A stretch of DNA of 64,000 nt from Bacteroidota bacterium (GTDB lineage Bacteria > Bacteroidota > Bacteroidia > Chitinophagales > LD1). Both the position numbers and the translations under genes were made by a program. The notes below the pieces were generated by a model. That model did not search any database and had not been told where the DNA came from. It saw only the letters and a list, made by a program, of their open reading frames with translations. The stretch lies in NCBI GenBank assembly GCA_018267365.1, contig JAFDYQ010000002.1, positions 62,001 to 126,000 on the forward strand, written 5' to 3'. Below are positions 52,213 through 61,550 of the stretch, in pieces (within the stretch, counting starts at the first letter, position 1; the number at the start of each line of letters is the position of its first letter).

Positions 52213-52529
52213 ATGGCACTTAGGGACTGGCACAGTTTCTACTTTCACAGTGCAAAGCTAAGACCTTAGATATTACAAAAAACAAAAGATATCCACTTTT
52301 AATGCTTCTTAACAAAACTAAACCAAACACATATAATTTACACATAATTTATTGTAAGCCCCATGAATACTGGCTTTGAAGGAGCATCGCCGGTGCTGGT
52401 CTGTTAAAAATTGCGAACACAGGCCTGAATAATATCAGCCTGGGGAATTTACAGTGTGCATTTCTGATCACTACATTTATTTATAGCTTTAGTCTGATTA
52501 TCGTTTACAGTTTCATCAGAACCCTATCC
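52213..52529. other. Divergent intergenic region
   Basis: 317 bp between the OmpA lipoprotein gene (minus) and the GMC oxidoreductase gene (plus). It is A/T-rich in the first half (ACAAAAAACAAAAGAT and similar). I see no RNA gene, ORF of note or clear TAnnTTTG box. It presumably holds the promoters of both genes. Confidence 0.4.
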
Positions 52530-54131
52530 ATGTCTGATACATTTGACTATATCGTGATCGGCTCCGGTTTTGGCGGCTCCGTATCTGCCATGCGCCTCTC
52601 TGAGAAAGGCTACAAAGTTTTGGTCATAGAAAAGGGGAAACGCTGGCGCAATGAAGACTATGCCAGGACAAATTGGGACATAGCCAAATATCTCTGGATG
52701 CCGCTCGTCAAGTGCTTCGGTATTCAGAAGCTGACATTCTTCCGACAGGTCTTCATCATATCAGGTGTAGGGGTGGGCGGCGGCTCTCTGGTCTATGCCA
52801 ATACGCACATGATGCCCAAGCCGGGCTTTTATACCAATAAGATATGGGCTCACATCAAAGACTGGCAGGCTACGCTGGCACCGTACTATGAGCGCGCCAG
52901 ATTTATGCTCGGCTCTGCTAAATATGAACGCGAGTATGAAGAAGATCGTATACTGAAGCAAGTAGCCGAGGACATGGGCCGCGCAGATACCTACGGCCAT
53001 GTAGACTATGTGGGCGTCTATCTGGGCAAACCCGGTGTGGAGAAGGACCCATACTTCAAAGGACTAGGACCACTGCGCAAAGGCTGCACAGAGTGCGCCG
53101 CATGTATGGTGGGCTGCCGCGATAACGCGAAGAATACGCTAGACAAAAATTACCTCTGGTTTGCAGAGCATATGTTTGGCGCGCAGATACTGGCTGAGAC
53201 GCTGGTCACCCGGATCGAGCATATAGATGGTGAGTATCTGATATACACAGAGAGCAGCACGTCCTGGTTTAGCAAAAAGAAAAAAGTATACCGCAGCAAA
53301 GGACTCGTGATGAGCGGTGGCGTACTGGGTACTATGGATCTGCTGCTGCGTATGAAATATGAGACCAAAACGCTGTCGCACCTTTCTGATCGACTGGGAG
53401 AGAATATACTGACCAACTCTGAAATGCTCAGCGGTGTGGTAGCTGCTGACCGCAAACTGAACCACGGCATCGCCATCAATTCGATCTTTGATCCTGATGA
53501 AAAAACGCATATCGAGCTGTGCAAATTTCCTGATGGTTCGGGCGCTATGCAAAAGCTTGGTGTGATGGCTGCTGGAGATGGCCCCGCACCGGTGCGCACA
53601 GCAAAAATGCTGGGCAACATGATCCTGCATCCGATCCAGTTTTTGCGAACGGTCTTCAATGGTAATATCGCCCGCTCTTCACTCATATTCCTGATCATGC
53701 AGGAGCTGGAAAACTCCATGCGCATGGTCTGGCGCAGAGGCGGTATGCGCATGGTCAATGACAGTGGCCAGAAAGTGCCTAGCTTCATACCCATCGGCCA
53801 GGAGACCCTATACCGGTATGCGGCCAAGGTAAATGGTGTACCTCAAAACGCTTTCAGCGAAGTATTTTTCTCCCTGGCCTCTACCGCTCACATCCTGGGC
53901 GGATGCCCTATGGGACTCACTGCTGCAGAGGGTGTGGTAGATGAGAACTTCCGCGTGCATGGCTACGAAAACTTCTATATCCTCGATGGCTCTATCATGC
54001 CTTGCAATCTGGGCGTAAATCCATCCCTCACTATCACTGCATTGAGCGAATACGCCATGGATCAGGTCCCGCAGAAAACGGGATGTACTGTTAAAAATCT
54101 ATCTGACCGGCTGACCGAAATAATAGCCTAG
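52530..54131 (+). CDS. GMC-family FAD oxidoreductase (cholesterol-oxidase-like)
   Basis: A 533-residue flavoenzyme. The FAD-binding motif G-S-G-F-G-G is at 11-16, followed by the adenine-ribose-binding V-I-E-K-G. The middle carries C-T-E-C-A-A-C-M-V-G-C at 186-196, a Cys-x2-Cys-x2-Cys-x3-Cys set like a [4Fe-4S] ferredoxin site, then R-D-N-A-K-N-T-L-D-K-N-Y-L-W. The C-terminus has H-I-L-G-G-C-P-M-G and N-P-S-L-T-I-T-A-L, typical of GMC enzymes. Relatives oxidise sterols or other alcohols. The substrate here cannot be deduced, and no sterol genes are nearby. No signal peptide, so cytoplasmic. Confidence 0.85.
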   Translation: MSDTFDYIVIGSGFGGSVSAMRLSEKGYKVLVIEKGKRWRNEDYARTNWDIAKYLWMPLVKCFGIQKLTFFRQVFIISGVGVGGGSLVYANTHMMPKPGFYTNKIWAHIKDWQATLAPYYERARFMLGSAKYEREYEEDRILKQVAEDMGRADTYGHVDYVGVYLGKPGVEKDPYFKGLGPLRKGCTECAACMVGCRDNAKNTLDKNYLWFAEHMFGAQILAETLVTRIEHIDGEYLIYTESSTSWFSKKKKVYRSKGLVMSGGVLGTMDLLLRMKYETKTLSHLSDRLGENILTNSEMLSGVVAADRKLNHGIAINSIFDPDEKTHIELCKFPDGSGAMQKLGVMAAGDGPAPVRTAKMLGNMILHPIQFLRTVFNGNIARSSLIFLIMQELENSMRMVWRRGGMRMVNDSGQKVPSFIPIGQETLYRYAAKVNGVPQNAFSEVFFSLASTAHILGGCPMGLTAAEGVVDENFRVHGYENFYILDGSIMPCNLGVNPSLTITALSEYAMDQVPQKTGCTVKNLSDRLTEIIA

Positions 54132-54330
54132 ACTGTCCGATTTTTTGGAACCGAGGTACAGTGGATAGGACAGAAACAAGTCATATATTTAGATATAGTT
54201 AATTAACATTTGTCATGTGCTCATTATCAGCATTTTAACACGGTGTTAAGATTTTACTATTGACCTGCTAAATCGGGTAAATCACCCCAAAAAAAAGCCG
54301 GATAACCTTCGTTGGCAAGGAGATTGTCTG

Positions 54331-54338
54331 TACCTTTG
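54331..54338 (+). promoter_or_regulatory. -7 promoter box of the adhesin gene
   Basis: TACCTTTG fits TAnnTTTG and lies 26 bp before the ATG at 54365. No clear -33 TTTG at 19-bp spacing. Confidence 0.5.
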
Positions 54339-54364
54339 CGCCTCCTCAATCTTAAAGTTCTCAG

Positions 54365-57300
54365 ATGAAGAAAATGATCGACCTGTGCAAAACAGCAAAG
54401 GCCTTGAGCCTAAACTTTGGTGTTATTGTTTTCCTGATACTGATCGGCGCTCCTGGTGCCTCTGCTCAATATAGCGGCTCGGGTACATTCACACAGATAT
54501 CTTCGCTGGCATCGTTAACTGATGGGTATTATGTCATAGCCTATACCAGTACGAAGGCTATGAATGATACAAATACAGGTTCCTACTTTGGTAGTACAGC
54601 TATAACCCCAAGCTCGGGTACCCTTACGAATCCTGCAGCTGCTTTGGTCTGGAAGATCCAAACCAGCGGTGCTACCAAAACAATATATAATGAGGCTACA
54701 TCTATGTATGTCTCATACACCGGCACCAGCAATGCCGCCTATGCAGTGAGCTCTGTGAGCGGCAACAGCGAAAAATGGACTGTGACATATTCGTCGGGTA
54801 ACTTTCTCTTCCAAAATGCAGCCTCCACTACGCGCTACCTGCAGTATAATACCAGCGCACCGCGCTTTGCCTGCTATACGGGCAGCCAGCAGAATCTTAC
54901 GCTGTATAAAATGAATCCCTCTACTGATGCTACACTGTCAGGTTTGACGGCCAGTGCAGGACCACTGACTCCATCCTTCGCATCAGGTACTAGCTCCTAC
55001 ACCATATCAGTAGCCAATGCCATAGCATCTACTACGGTCACGCCCACTGTCAATCAGGCGAATGCCACAGTCCAGGTACGTGTGAATGGCGGTTCTTATA
55101 CATCTGTGACCAGTGGCAGCGCCTCAGGTGCACTGGCGCTCAATGTGGGCGGCAATACAGTAGATGTCCTGGTCACAGCACAAGATGGCACTACTACTCA
55201 GACATATACTATCACTATCACCCGTGCTGCAGCCGGTGCCAATACTATTACGACCACAGCGGCCTCTTTTGGCCCGTATTGCAATGGTGTGAGCAATACT
55301 ATCAGCGTAGCCTTTACCAGTACCGGTACATTTACGGGTGCTTATACTGCACAGCTATCTGATGCGTCCGGCAGCTTCACCAGTCCTACCAATCTAGCTA
55401 CCACAGGTTCGTCTTCTCCATTATCAGCTATCATCCCATCCGGCACTGCTGCAGGTACCGGCTATCGCGTTAGAGTGGTAAATGCCACTCCGGCCACCGT
55501 GAGTGGCAATGATAATGGCAATAATATCACACTGGTGAGTAATCCCGGCACCCCTGCCTGCGCTACTCCTGCGGCAGTGTGTCCCGGTACGGCGGTCACT
55601 ATCACTGGTGCCGGTAGCAGCGGTGCCACTTCCTATACATACTGGACTTCATCTGGCGGCGGGAGTGCGGTCACTACTGGTACCACTCCTCCGGGCACAG
55701 TAGCCTCCGGCAATTTGACCACACCTACCTCTCTGGCTGCCGGGGCCTACACTTACTATGTGCAAGGAGAAAATGGCACCTGCTCCAGCCTGTCACGCCA
55801 GGCAGTTACGGTCACGATCAATGCGCTGCCATCAGACCCCTCAGGCACCATCACGCCCACTGCCAATCCAAGCTGTGGCGCGGCTACACTGAGCTATAGT
55901 GCACCATCTGCTTCTATTTATTGGGAGACCGGTTCTGGTGGTACGAGCACAGCGTCACCGACTACATCTGCTTATAGCCTGGCAGCTACAGGCACTATTT
56001 ACGCCCGCGCCTATAATGGCAACTGCTGGTCTACCGGCACTGTCAATTCAGGATCTGTCACCGTCAATACTGCGGTAAGTATTACGACATCACCATCGTC
56101 CGCATCTGTGGCATCAGGTACCTCCAAGACCTTTACTGTGGTGGCCTCAGGTACGGTGGGTGGCTATCAATGGCAGTATAACGATGGCACCGGCTGGGCC
56201 AATCTCAGCAATGGCTCACCATATAGTGGTGTGACCTCTGCCTCCCTGGTCATCAATCCAACGGCCCTGAGCATGTCGGGATACCAGTACCGCTGCATAG
56301 TGAGTGGCACCGCCCCATGTACGAGTGCTACCTCATCCGCTGCCACACTTACAGTTTCGCCCGCAGTATGGGAAGATTTTGAGACGGGCACCAAGGCATC
56401 ATACGCGACTGCGAACGTGACCTGTACAGCCGGTAGCTGGAATTTCAACAATGCTCTGATAGGCACCAGTGCCAGCGACTTCAAAAACGGCAGCCAGTCA
56501 GCCCGTGTCAATACCGCCGGCATCATAGCTATGAATTTCGACCTTACTACCGGTCTGAGTACTGTGACCGTGTCTCATGGCATGTGGGGCAGTGATGGTG
56601 CCACTACCTGGAGGCTGGAGGCATCTACAGATGGAGGATCCACCTGGACCGCTTTTGTGAGCAGCACTTATACAGCACCTGCTTCGTCCTCTTCCACACA
56701 GACTATCTCAGTCAATCTCACCGGCACAGTGCGCTTCCGCATCGTCAATCTCGCCTCTTCGGGCTCCAACCGTATCAACTTTGATGATATCTATATTACG
56801 GATAATAACTGTACACAGCCTACGATCACAAGCACCACTCCCGGCAGCACTACCTGTGGCTCCGGCACGGTGACATTAGGTGCCACAGCCTCTGCCGGCA
56901 CAGTAAACTGGTACACAGCATCTACAGGAGGTACTGCTATAGCTACCGGCAATACCTATTCGCCATCTATATCAGCTACTACGACGTACTATGTAGATGC
57001 GACCAGTGCCGGCTGCACTACCTCCGGCAGGACCGCTGTGGTCGCTACACTCGTCACTCAGCCTGCCACTCCGGCCTGTGCCACCCCGGCTGCAGTATGC
57101 GCTGGTAGCTCTGCCACTATCACCGGCGCCGGTAGTACCGGCGCTACAGCCTATACATATTGGACAGCCGCTACCGGCGGCACTGCTGTCACTACAGGTA
57201 CTACACCGGCTGGCACGGTATCTGGCAATAACCTATCAACACCTACCTCCCTCACTGCAGGCAGCTATACATACTACGTACAGGGTGAAAATGGCTCCTG

Positions 57301-60300
57301 TATCAGTGCGGCGCGTCAGTCAGTGACTGTCACTGTAAATGCAGTGCCATCCAATCCTACCGGCACTATCACACCTGCCGCCAATCCTGCCTGCGGGTCT
57401 ACTACACTTACTTATAGCTCGCCATCTACATCTCTGTATTGGGAGACATCCACCTCAGGTACTAGTACCACCTCTCCTACCACATCAGCATATACCCTCA
57501 GCAGCTCGGGTACCATGTATGTACGCGCTATCAGTAGCGGATGCCCGTCTGCTGGCTACGTCAGCTCTGCCGCCATCACTATCAATACCAACACATCCAT
57601 CACTACGCAGCCTGCCACTACCTATACCAATGTCGGCGCATCCGCTAGTCTCTCCGTAGTAGCGGCTGGCACAGGTCTGACCTATCAGTGGCAGAAGGGT
57701 GGCGTCAATATCACAGGTGCTACTTCGTCTACCTATACCATAGCATCTGCTGTACTGGCAGACTCCGGCAGCTATCGTGTGGTAGTGACGGGCACATGCG
57801 GATCTGTGACATCTAATACCGTGACACTCTATGTCACAAACTTTACCTATCAGGCCGGAGACTACAGGCCTACGCTGGATGGCACAGACCTGTCATACAA
57901 TAATACCAGCGGTACGACCAGTGACTGGGAATACTTTGATGGTACTAGCTGGACCACCACACCGGGAGACAAGGGACCTCAAAACGCCTCCACCAGACCT
58001 ACCCGTGTGATCATCACTAAGTATGTATATGGCGGGGGCAATGCGACGCACTCCTACAATGATATCATCATCCTGAATGGTGGCACACTGGACCTGGAGG
58101 CTACGGCCACACCTACTGTTGACTTTATCAAAGCAGGAAAATCTTTGGAGGTGCAGGCCGGCGGCACCATGTTTCTATACGGGCAGATCCAGATGAACGC
58201 TAGTGCAAATCTGATAGCCCGTAGCGGTGCCTATGTGGAGATGGGTAGCACAGATGTGACCAATAGTCACGTAATGTGGAATGGCGTGGAAAATTTTGAG
58301 CCTGGCTCAGAGTTATTTATAGCCGATTGGGGCTTTGCCGCCAGTGGGGCCGGTAGCTTTATGAACGTGACTACCACAGTTACAAATAATTCCAGCGGCA
58401 AAAAATTTGGTATCCTGGATTTTGTCGTCACACCCACCAGCAGCTCGTGGACTATCATAGGCGGCGGTATCACAGTCAATCTATGTGATACCCTATGGAT
58501 AAATAACCGCTCTGCCGGCAATGTAATAGGCATGACATCCAATACAGGTAGCCCTGATGTGACAGTAGGCAGGATGTATGTCTATCAGGGTGCCGTAGCG
58601 CTCTCCGCCTGCTACAATAATCCAGCCTCCCAAACTGTCAGTATCACTGAAAACCTGCATGTGTACAGTGGCAGCACTTTGAAGCTTTTCCACAACGGCG
58701 GTGGTACCGCAGGCAATATCAAGGTGAACCTGGCAGGCAATCTGACCATAGACACGTTGGCATCGGTCATCAATGATGCGACTACAGATACCGGCGCTAT
58801 CTTTACCTTCAGCGGCACCTCTACGCAGCTCGTAGATGTCACATCAGCAGTGACAGCCTGGCCTATGACTATCAGCTCCGGTGCTACCGTGGCCCTGATC
58901 AATCACAGCCTCACTGTAAACAGCAATACCGGCCGCTCTACTGCTATCACAGTCAAAAATGGTGGTACACTTGATTTTGGCTTTGCAGCTGATAACCTTA
59001 CAGCAAATGTGATCAAGAAGGTTTCATCCGGTGCAGCAGGTACTAATACATTCCTGACCGAGCAAAACAGTACACTCAAAATTACCTCGCCTGATGGCAT
59101 ACAGCAGGCTTCTGCCACGCTGGGCAATGTACAGTTTTCCAGCAGCAATAAGACCTTCAACCAGCTAGCTACTTTCTGGTACACCGGCCATGCCAGTCAG
59201 GTGACCGGAGATGGCCTCAGCACCAGCTCCAATGGCAAGCAAATCATTATAGACCTGCTCAATAAGAGTCTCTCAGTGACCCTCACACAGTCTACCGGCC
59301 TGACCAACGCGACTACTATCAGCGCGACAGGTGGCAAGCTGGACATCCGCAAGGGACAATTTCTGGAGACCGCTACGGCATACATCACAGGCTCTACCGG
59401 CACGCTGACCATGGCCCCCGGGACACTCTACCAGATACCGGCGCTCAGCACCGGCAGCACAGACCTGATACCCCGTATGGATGGCGTGAGCACTGCCTAT
59501 ACATTGAATGGCGGCACTATAGAGCTGGCCGGCGCAGGAGCGCAAACACTCCGTGGCAATAGAACTTATTACAATGTGAAATTCTCCGGCTCCAACATAT
59601 ATGGCAGTGACTATAAGAATCTTTCTACCGATGCTACTATCAATGATTCTCTGATCATATCAGGTCCTAATACTGTGGTCAACTGCGTAGACGGTTCCGC
59701 CGGTGCTGTATCTTTCTCCGGCAATGGTGGCCTCATCATGGACGCAGGCAGGATCATGATCAAAAACCTGAATACTACTCAGCCTGTACTGACAGGTACC
59801 ACCATACCGTACTCCCTCACCGGTGGTACGGTAGAGTTTTATGGCTCCAATGCGACTACACATCAGGTGCTGCGCGGCACAGATGGCAATGGCACTAATA
59901 TCAACTACTACAATGTAGACATCAATGCCGATGCCGCCAATACCACTGATTACAATGTAGGACCAGCCGCCAGCTTTGTGGTAGCGGGTGACTTTAATGT
60001 TTACTCACCCGCCGTCTTCCAGCTCGATGAAACGGAAAATGTGAGTGGTACGGGCAACTTTGCTGTCAATTCCGGCGCTACGCTCAAGTACGGCTCGTCA
60101 AATGGTATCAAAACATCAGGCACGGGCACTGCTGATGGCAATATCCGCATCAGTGGTACGCGTTCCTTCTCTTCCGCAGCCAGCTATGGCTTTGTAGGCA
60201 ATGGGGATATGGTATCCGGCAATGGACTGCCCTCCAGCATAGTAAACCTATATATACAAAAGTCCGGCACCTCAGATATCGTGACGCTGACCAATACCGC

Positions 60301-61498
60301 CACAGCTACCGGTACGATCGCATTTACCAAAGGACGTATAGCTACCGGTGCTAATGAACTGGTATCAAACAATACATCCGGCTCAGCTATCACCGGTCAT
60401 GGCCTCAATAAATATGTGATCGGAAACCTTCGCAGGTATGTGGCGTCCAGCGGCTCATATGACTTCCCGGTGGGCAATACATCTTACTATGACCTCGGCA
60501 CGATCAACTTTAATAGCCAGACGGGCATCACCAGCCTCCTGGGTTACTTTACTACCGGTCAGTCCGGTACAGCACCATCTACCTCTACCTGCCAGATCAA
60601 TGGCTCTAAGATCAATGATTATCTCAATAATGGATTCTGGACATTCACGCCGAGCAGCAGCATGACCGGTGGCACATATGACGTCACGCTGAATGCGATG
60701 GGCTATACCAATGCGCCACCTGCGGCCAATCAGATGGGAGTGATCAAGCGCTCCGATGCCAGCTCACCATGGCTCGGCTGCGGCCTGCTAAATGGGACCG
60801 CCCAGTCCGGTGCCTACGGGGCGCATAGCAATGCTACGCAGTCTATATCAGGTGGTGTGGCTACTGCAGTGCGTACTGGTGTGACGGGCTTCTCTGATTT
60901 TGCTATAGGCCTGCACCAGAGCAATACGCCACTGCCGGTCACTCTTCTGTACCTGACCGCTACACCACTAGACGATAGCCATATCATGCTAGACTGGGCT
61001 ACTGCCTCTGAGATCAATAACAGCGGATTCCAGGTAGAGCGCAGCACAGACGGCCTAAACTTTGAAAGCATAGATTGGGTAGACGGCAGTGGTAATAGTA
61101 ATAATACGATCAAATACAGCACAGATGACCATCAGGTAGCTATAGGTGTCATATACTATTATCGTCTGAAACAGGTAGACTACGATGGCAAGTCTCAATA
61201 CAGCAATATAGTCTCTGCCAGCCTCTCCGGTGGCCGCAGTGACATCACCATACATAATATATTTCCAAACCCGGCTTCAGGCCAGGTGACCATAGATATC
61301 ATAGCTGAAGGCGAGCAATCGGTGGGCGTGGCCATCACAGATATGCTCGGCCGCCAGGTGCTCAGCAGTCAGTGGCAGCTCAGTGCAGGCTACAATGACC
61401 GCAGCTATGACCTCACATCTCTGGCAGATGGCGTATATCATGTCACAGTGAAAGCCGGCAACAACCTATTCACAAAAATACTGGCAGTGACAAAATAA
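54365..61498 (+). CDS. Giant T9SS-exported surface adhesin (2377 residues)
   Basis: A 2377-residue cell-surface protein. The signal peptide (about 1-34) ends in A-S-A-Q-Y. Residues about 40-185 form an N-terminal beta-rich domain. Residues about 195-290 resemble a cadherin-like beta-sandwich (A-T-L-S-G-L-T-A-S-A-G, then V-N-G-G-S-Y). Two long copies of an Ig-like module (393-578 and 899-1086) flank a jelly-roll-like domain (about 670-820, with W-E-D-F-E-T-G). Another Ig-like domain (about 1080-1160) ends in N-T-V-T-L-Y-V. The long middle (about 1170-2180) is a run of beta-solenoid or filament-like segments rich in Ser, Thr, Gly and Asn. The C-terminus (about 2195-2377) has an F-Q-V-E-R-S-T-D-G module and a type A T9SS sorting domain starting F-P-N-P-A-S-G-Q-V-T. 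Likely role: adhesion or biofilm. Confidence 0.88.
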   Translation: MKKMIDLCKTAKALSLNFGVIVFLILIGAPGASAQYSGSGTFTQISSLASLTDGYYVIAYTSTKAMNDTNTGSYFGSTAITPSSGTLTNPAAALVWKIQTSGATKTIYNEATSMYVSYTGTSNAAYAVSSVSGNSEKWTVTYSSGNFLFQNAASTTRYLQYNTSAPRFACYTGSQQNLTLYKMNPSTDATLSGLTASAGPLTPSFASGTSSYTISVANAIASTTVTPTVNQANATVQVRVNGGSYTSVTSGSASGALALNVGGNTVDVLVTAQDGTTTQTYTITITRAAAGANTITTTAASFGPYCNGVSNTISVAFTSTGTFTGAYTAQLSDASGSFTSPTNLATTGSSSPLSAIIPSGTAAGTGYRVRVVNATPATVSGNDNGNNITLVSNPGTPACATPAAVCPGTAVTITGAGSSGATSYTYWTSSGGGSAVTTGTTPPGTVASGNLTTPTSLAAGAYTYYVQGENGTCSSLSRQAVTVTINALPSDPSGTITPTANPSCGAATLSYSAPSASIYWETGSGGTSTASPTTSAYSLAATGTIYARAYNGNCWSTGTVNSGSVTVNTAVSITTSPSSASVASGTSKTFTVVASGTVGGYQWQYNDGTGWANLSNGSPYSGVTSASLVINPTALSMSGYQYRCIVSGTAPCTSATSSAATLTVSPAVWEDFETGTKASYATANVTCTAGSWNFNNALIGTSASDFKNGSQSARVNTAGIIAMNFDLTTGLSTVTVSHGMWGSDGATTWRLEASTDGGSTWTAFVSSTYTAPASSSSTQTISVNLTGTVRFRIVNLASSGSNRINFDDIYITDNNCTQPTITSTTPGSTTCGSGTVTLGATASAGTVNWYTASTGGTAIATGNTYSPSISATTTYYVDATSAGCTTSGRTAVVATLVTQPATPACATPAAVCAGSSATITGAGSTGATAYTYWTAATGGTAVTTGTTPAGTVSGNNLSTPTSLTAGSYTYYVQGENGSCISAARQSVTVTVNAVPSNPTGTITPAANPACGSTTLTYSSPSTSLYWETSTSGTSTTSPTTSAYTLSSSGTMYVRAISSGCPSAGYVSSAAITINTNTSITTQPATTYTNVGASASLSVVAAGTGLTYQWQKGGVNITGATSSTYTIASAVLADSGSYRVVVTGTCGSVTSNTVTLYVTNFTYQAGDYRPTLDGTDLSYNNTSGTTSDWEYFDGTSWTTTPGDKGPQNASTRPTRVIITKYVYGGGNATHSYNDIIILNGGTLDLEATATPTVDFIKAGKSLEVQAGGTMFLYGQIQMNASANLIARSGAYVEMGSTDVTNSHVMWNGVENFEPGSELFIADWGFAASGAGSFMNVTTTVTNNSSGKKFGILDFVVTPTSSSWTIIGGGITVNLCDTLWINNRSAGNVIGMTSNTGSPDVTVGRMYVYQGAVALSACYNNPASQTVSITENLHVYSGSTLKLFHNGGGTAGNIKVNLAGNLTIDTLASVINDATTDTGAIFTFSGTSTQLVDVTSAVTAWPMTISSGATVALINHSLTVNSNTGRSTAITVKNGGTLDFGFAADNLTANVIKKVSSGAAGTNTFLTEQNSTLKITSPDGIQQASATLGNVQFSSSNKTFNQLATFWYTGHASQVTGDGLSTSSNGKQIIIDLLNKSLSVTLTQSTGLTNATTISATGGKLDIRKGQFLETATAYITGSTGTLTMAPGTLYQIPALSTGSTDLIPRMDGVSTAYTLNGGTIELAGAGAQTLRGNRTYYNVKFSGSNIYGSDYKNLSTDATINDSLIISGPNTVVNCVDGSAGAVSFSGNGGLIMDAGRIMIKNLNTTQPVLTGTTIPYSLTGGTVEFYGSNATTHQVLRGTDGNGTNINYYNVDINADAANTTDYNVGPAASFVVAGDFNVYSPAVFQLDETENVSGTGNFAVNSGATLKYGSSNGIKTSGTGTADGNIRISGTRSFSSAASYGFVGNGDMVSGNGLPSSIVNLYIQKSGTSDIVTLTNTATATGTIAFTKGRIATGANELVSNNTSGSAITGHGLNKYVIGNLRRYVASSGSYDFPVGNTSYYDLGTINFNSQTGITSLLGYFTTGQSGTAPSTSTCQINGSKINDYLNNGFWTFTPSSSMTGGTYDVTLNAMGYTNAPPAANQMGVIKRSDASSPWLGCGLLNGTAQSGAYGAHSNATQSISGGVATAVRTGVTGFSDFAIGLHQSNTPLPVTLLYLTATPLDDSHIMLDWATASEINNSGFQVERSTDGLNFESIDWVDGSGNSNNTIKYSTDDHQVAIGVIYYYRLKQVDYDGKSQYSNIVSASLSGGRSDITIHNIFPNPASGQVTIDIIAEGEQSVGVAITDMLGRQVLSSQWQLSAGYNDRSYDLTSLADGVYHVTVKAGNNLFTKILAVTK
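55541..56099 (+). repeat. Duplicated Ig-like module, copy 1 (within the adhesin)
   Basis: This codes for residues 393-578 of the adhesin: P-A-C-A-T-P-A-A-V-C, then I-T-G-A-G-S-S-G-A-T, Y-T-Y-Y-V-Q-G-E-N-G and P-T-T-S-A-Y. It matches 57059-57623 closely at protein level and in many places at DNA level (for example GCCGGTAG and CTATACATA). Confidence 0.8.
57059..57623 (+). repeat. Duplicated Ig-like module, copy 2 (within the adhesin)
   Basis: This codes for residues 899-1086 of the adhesin, matching residues 393-578 over nearly the whole length. The two copies are 1.5 kb apart. Confidence 0.8.
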
Positions 61499-61520
61499 GG
61501 TCGGGTTAATATTAAATAAC

Positions 61521-61550
61521 AAACAGGGCGGGACTATTCCTGCCCTGTTT
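61521..61550. terminator. Bidirectional terminator between adhesin and uvrC
   Basis: AAACAGGGC (61521-61529), 12-nt loop, GCCCTGTTT (61542-61550). The arms are flanked by A/T on both sides, so it can serve the plus-strand adhesin and the minus-strand uvrC. It overlaps the uvrC stop codon (61534-61536). Confidence 0.8.

Noticed and set aside
54365-61498. Possible CRISPR or tandem-repeat array
   Set aside because: The repeats are imperfect, in frame and protein-coding; no spacer-repeat structure.
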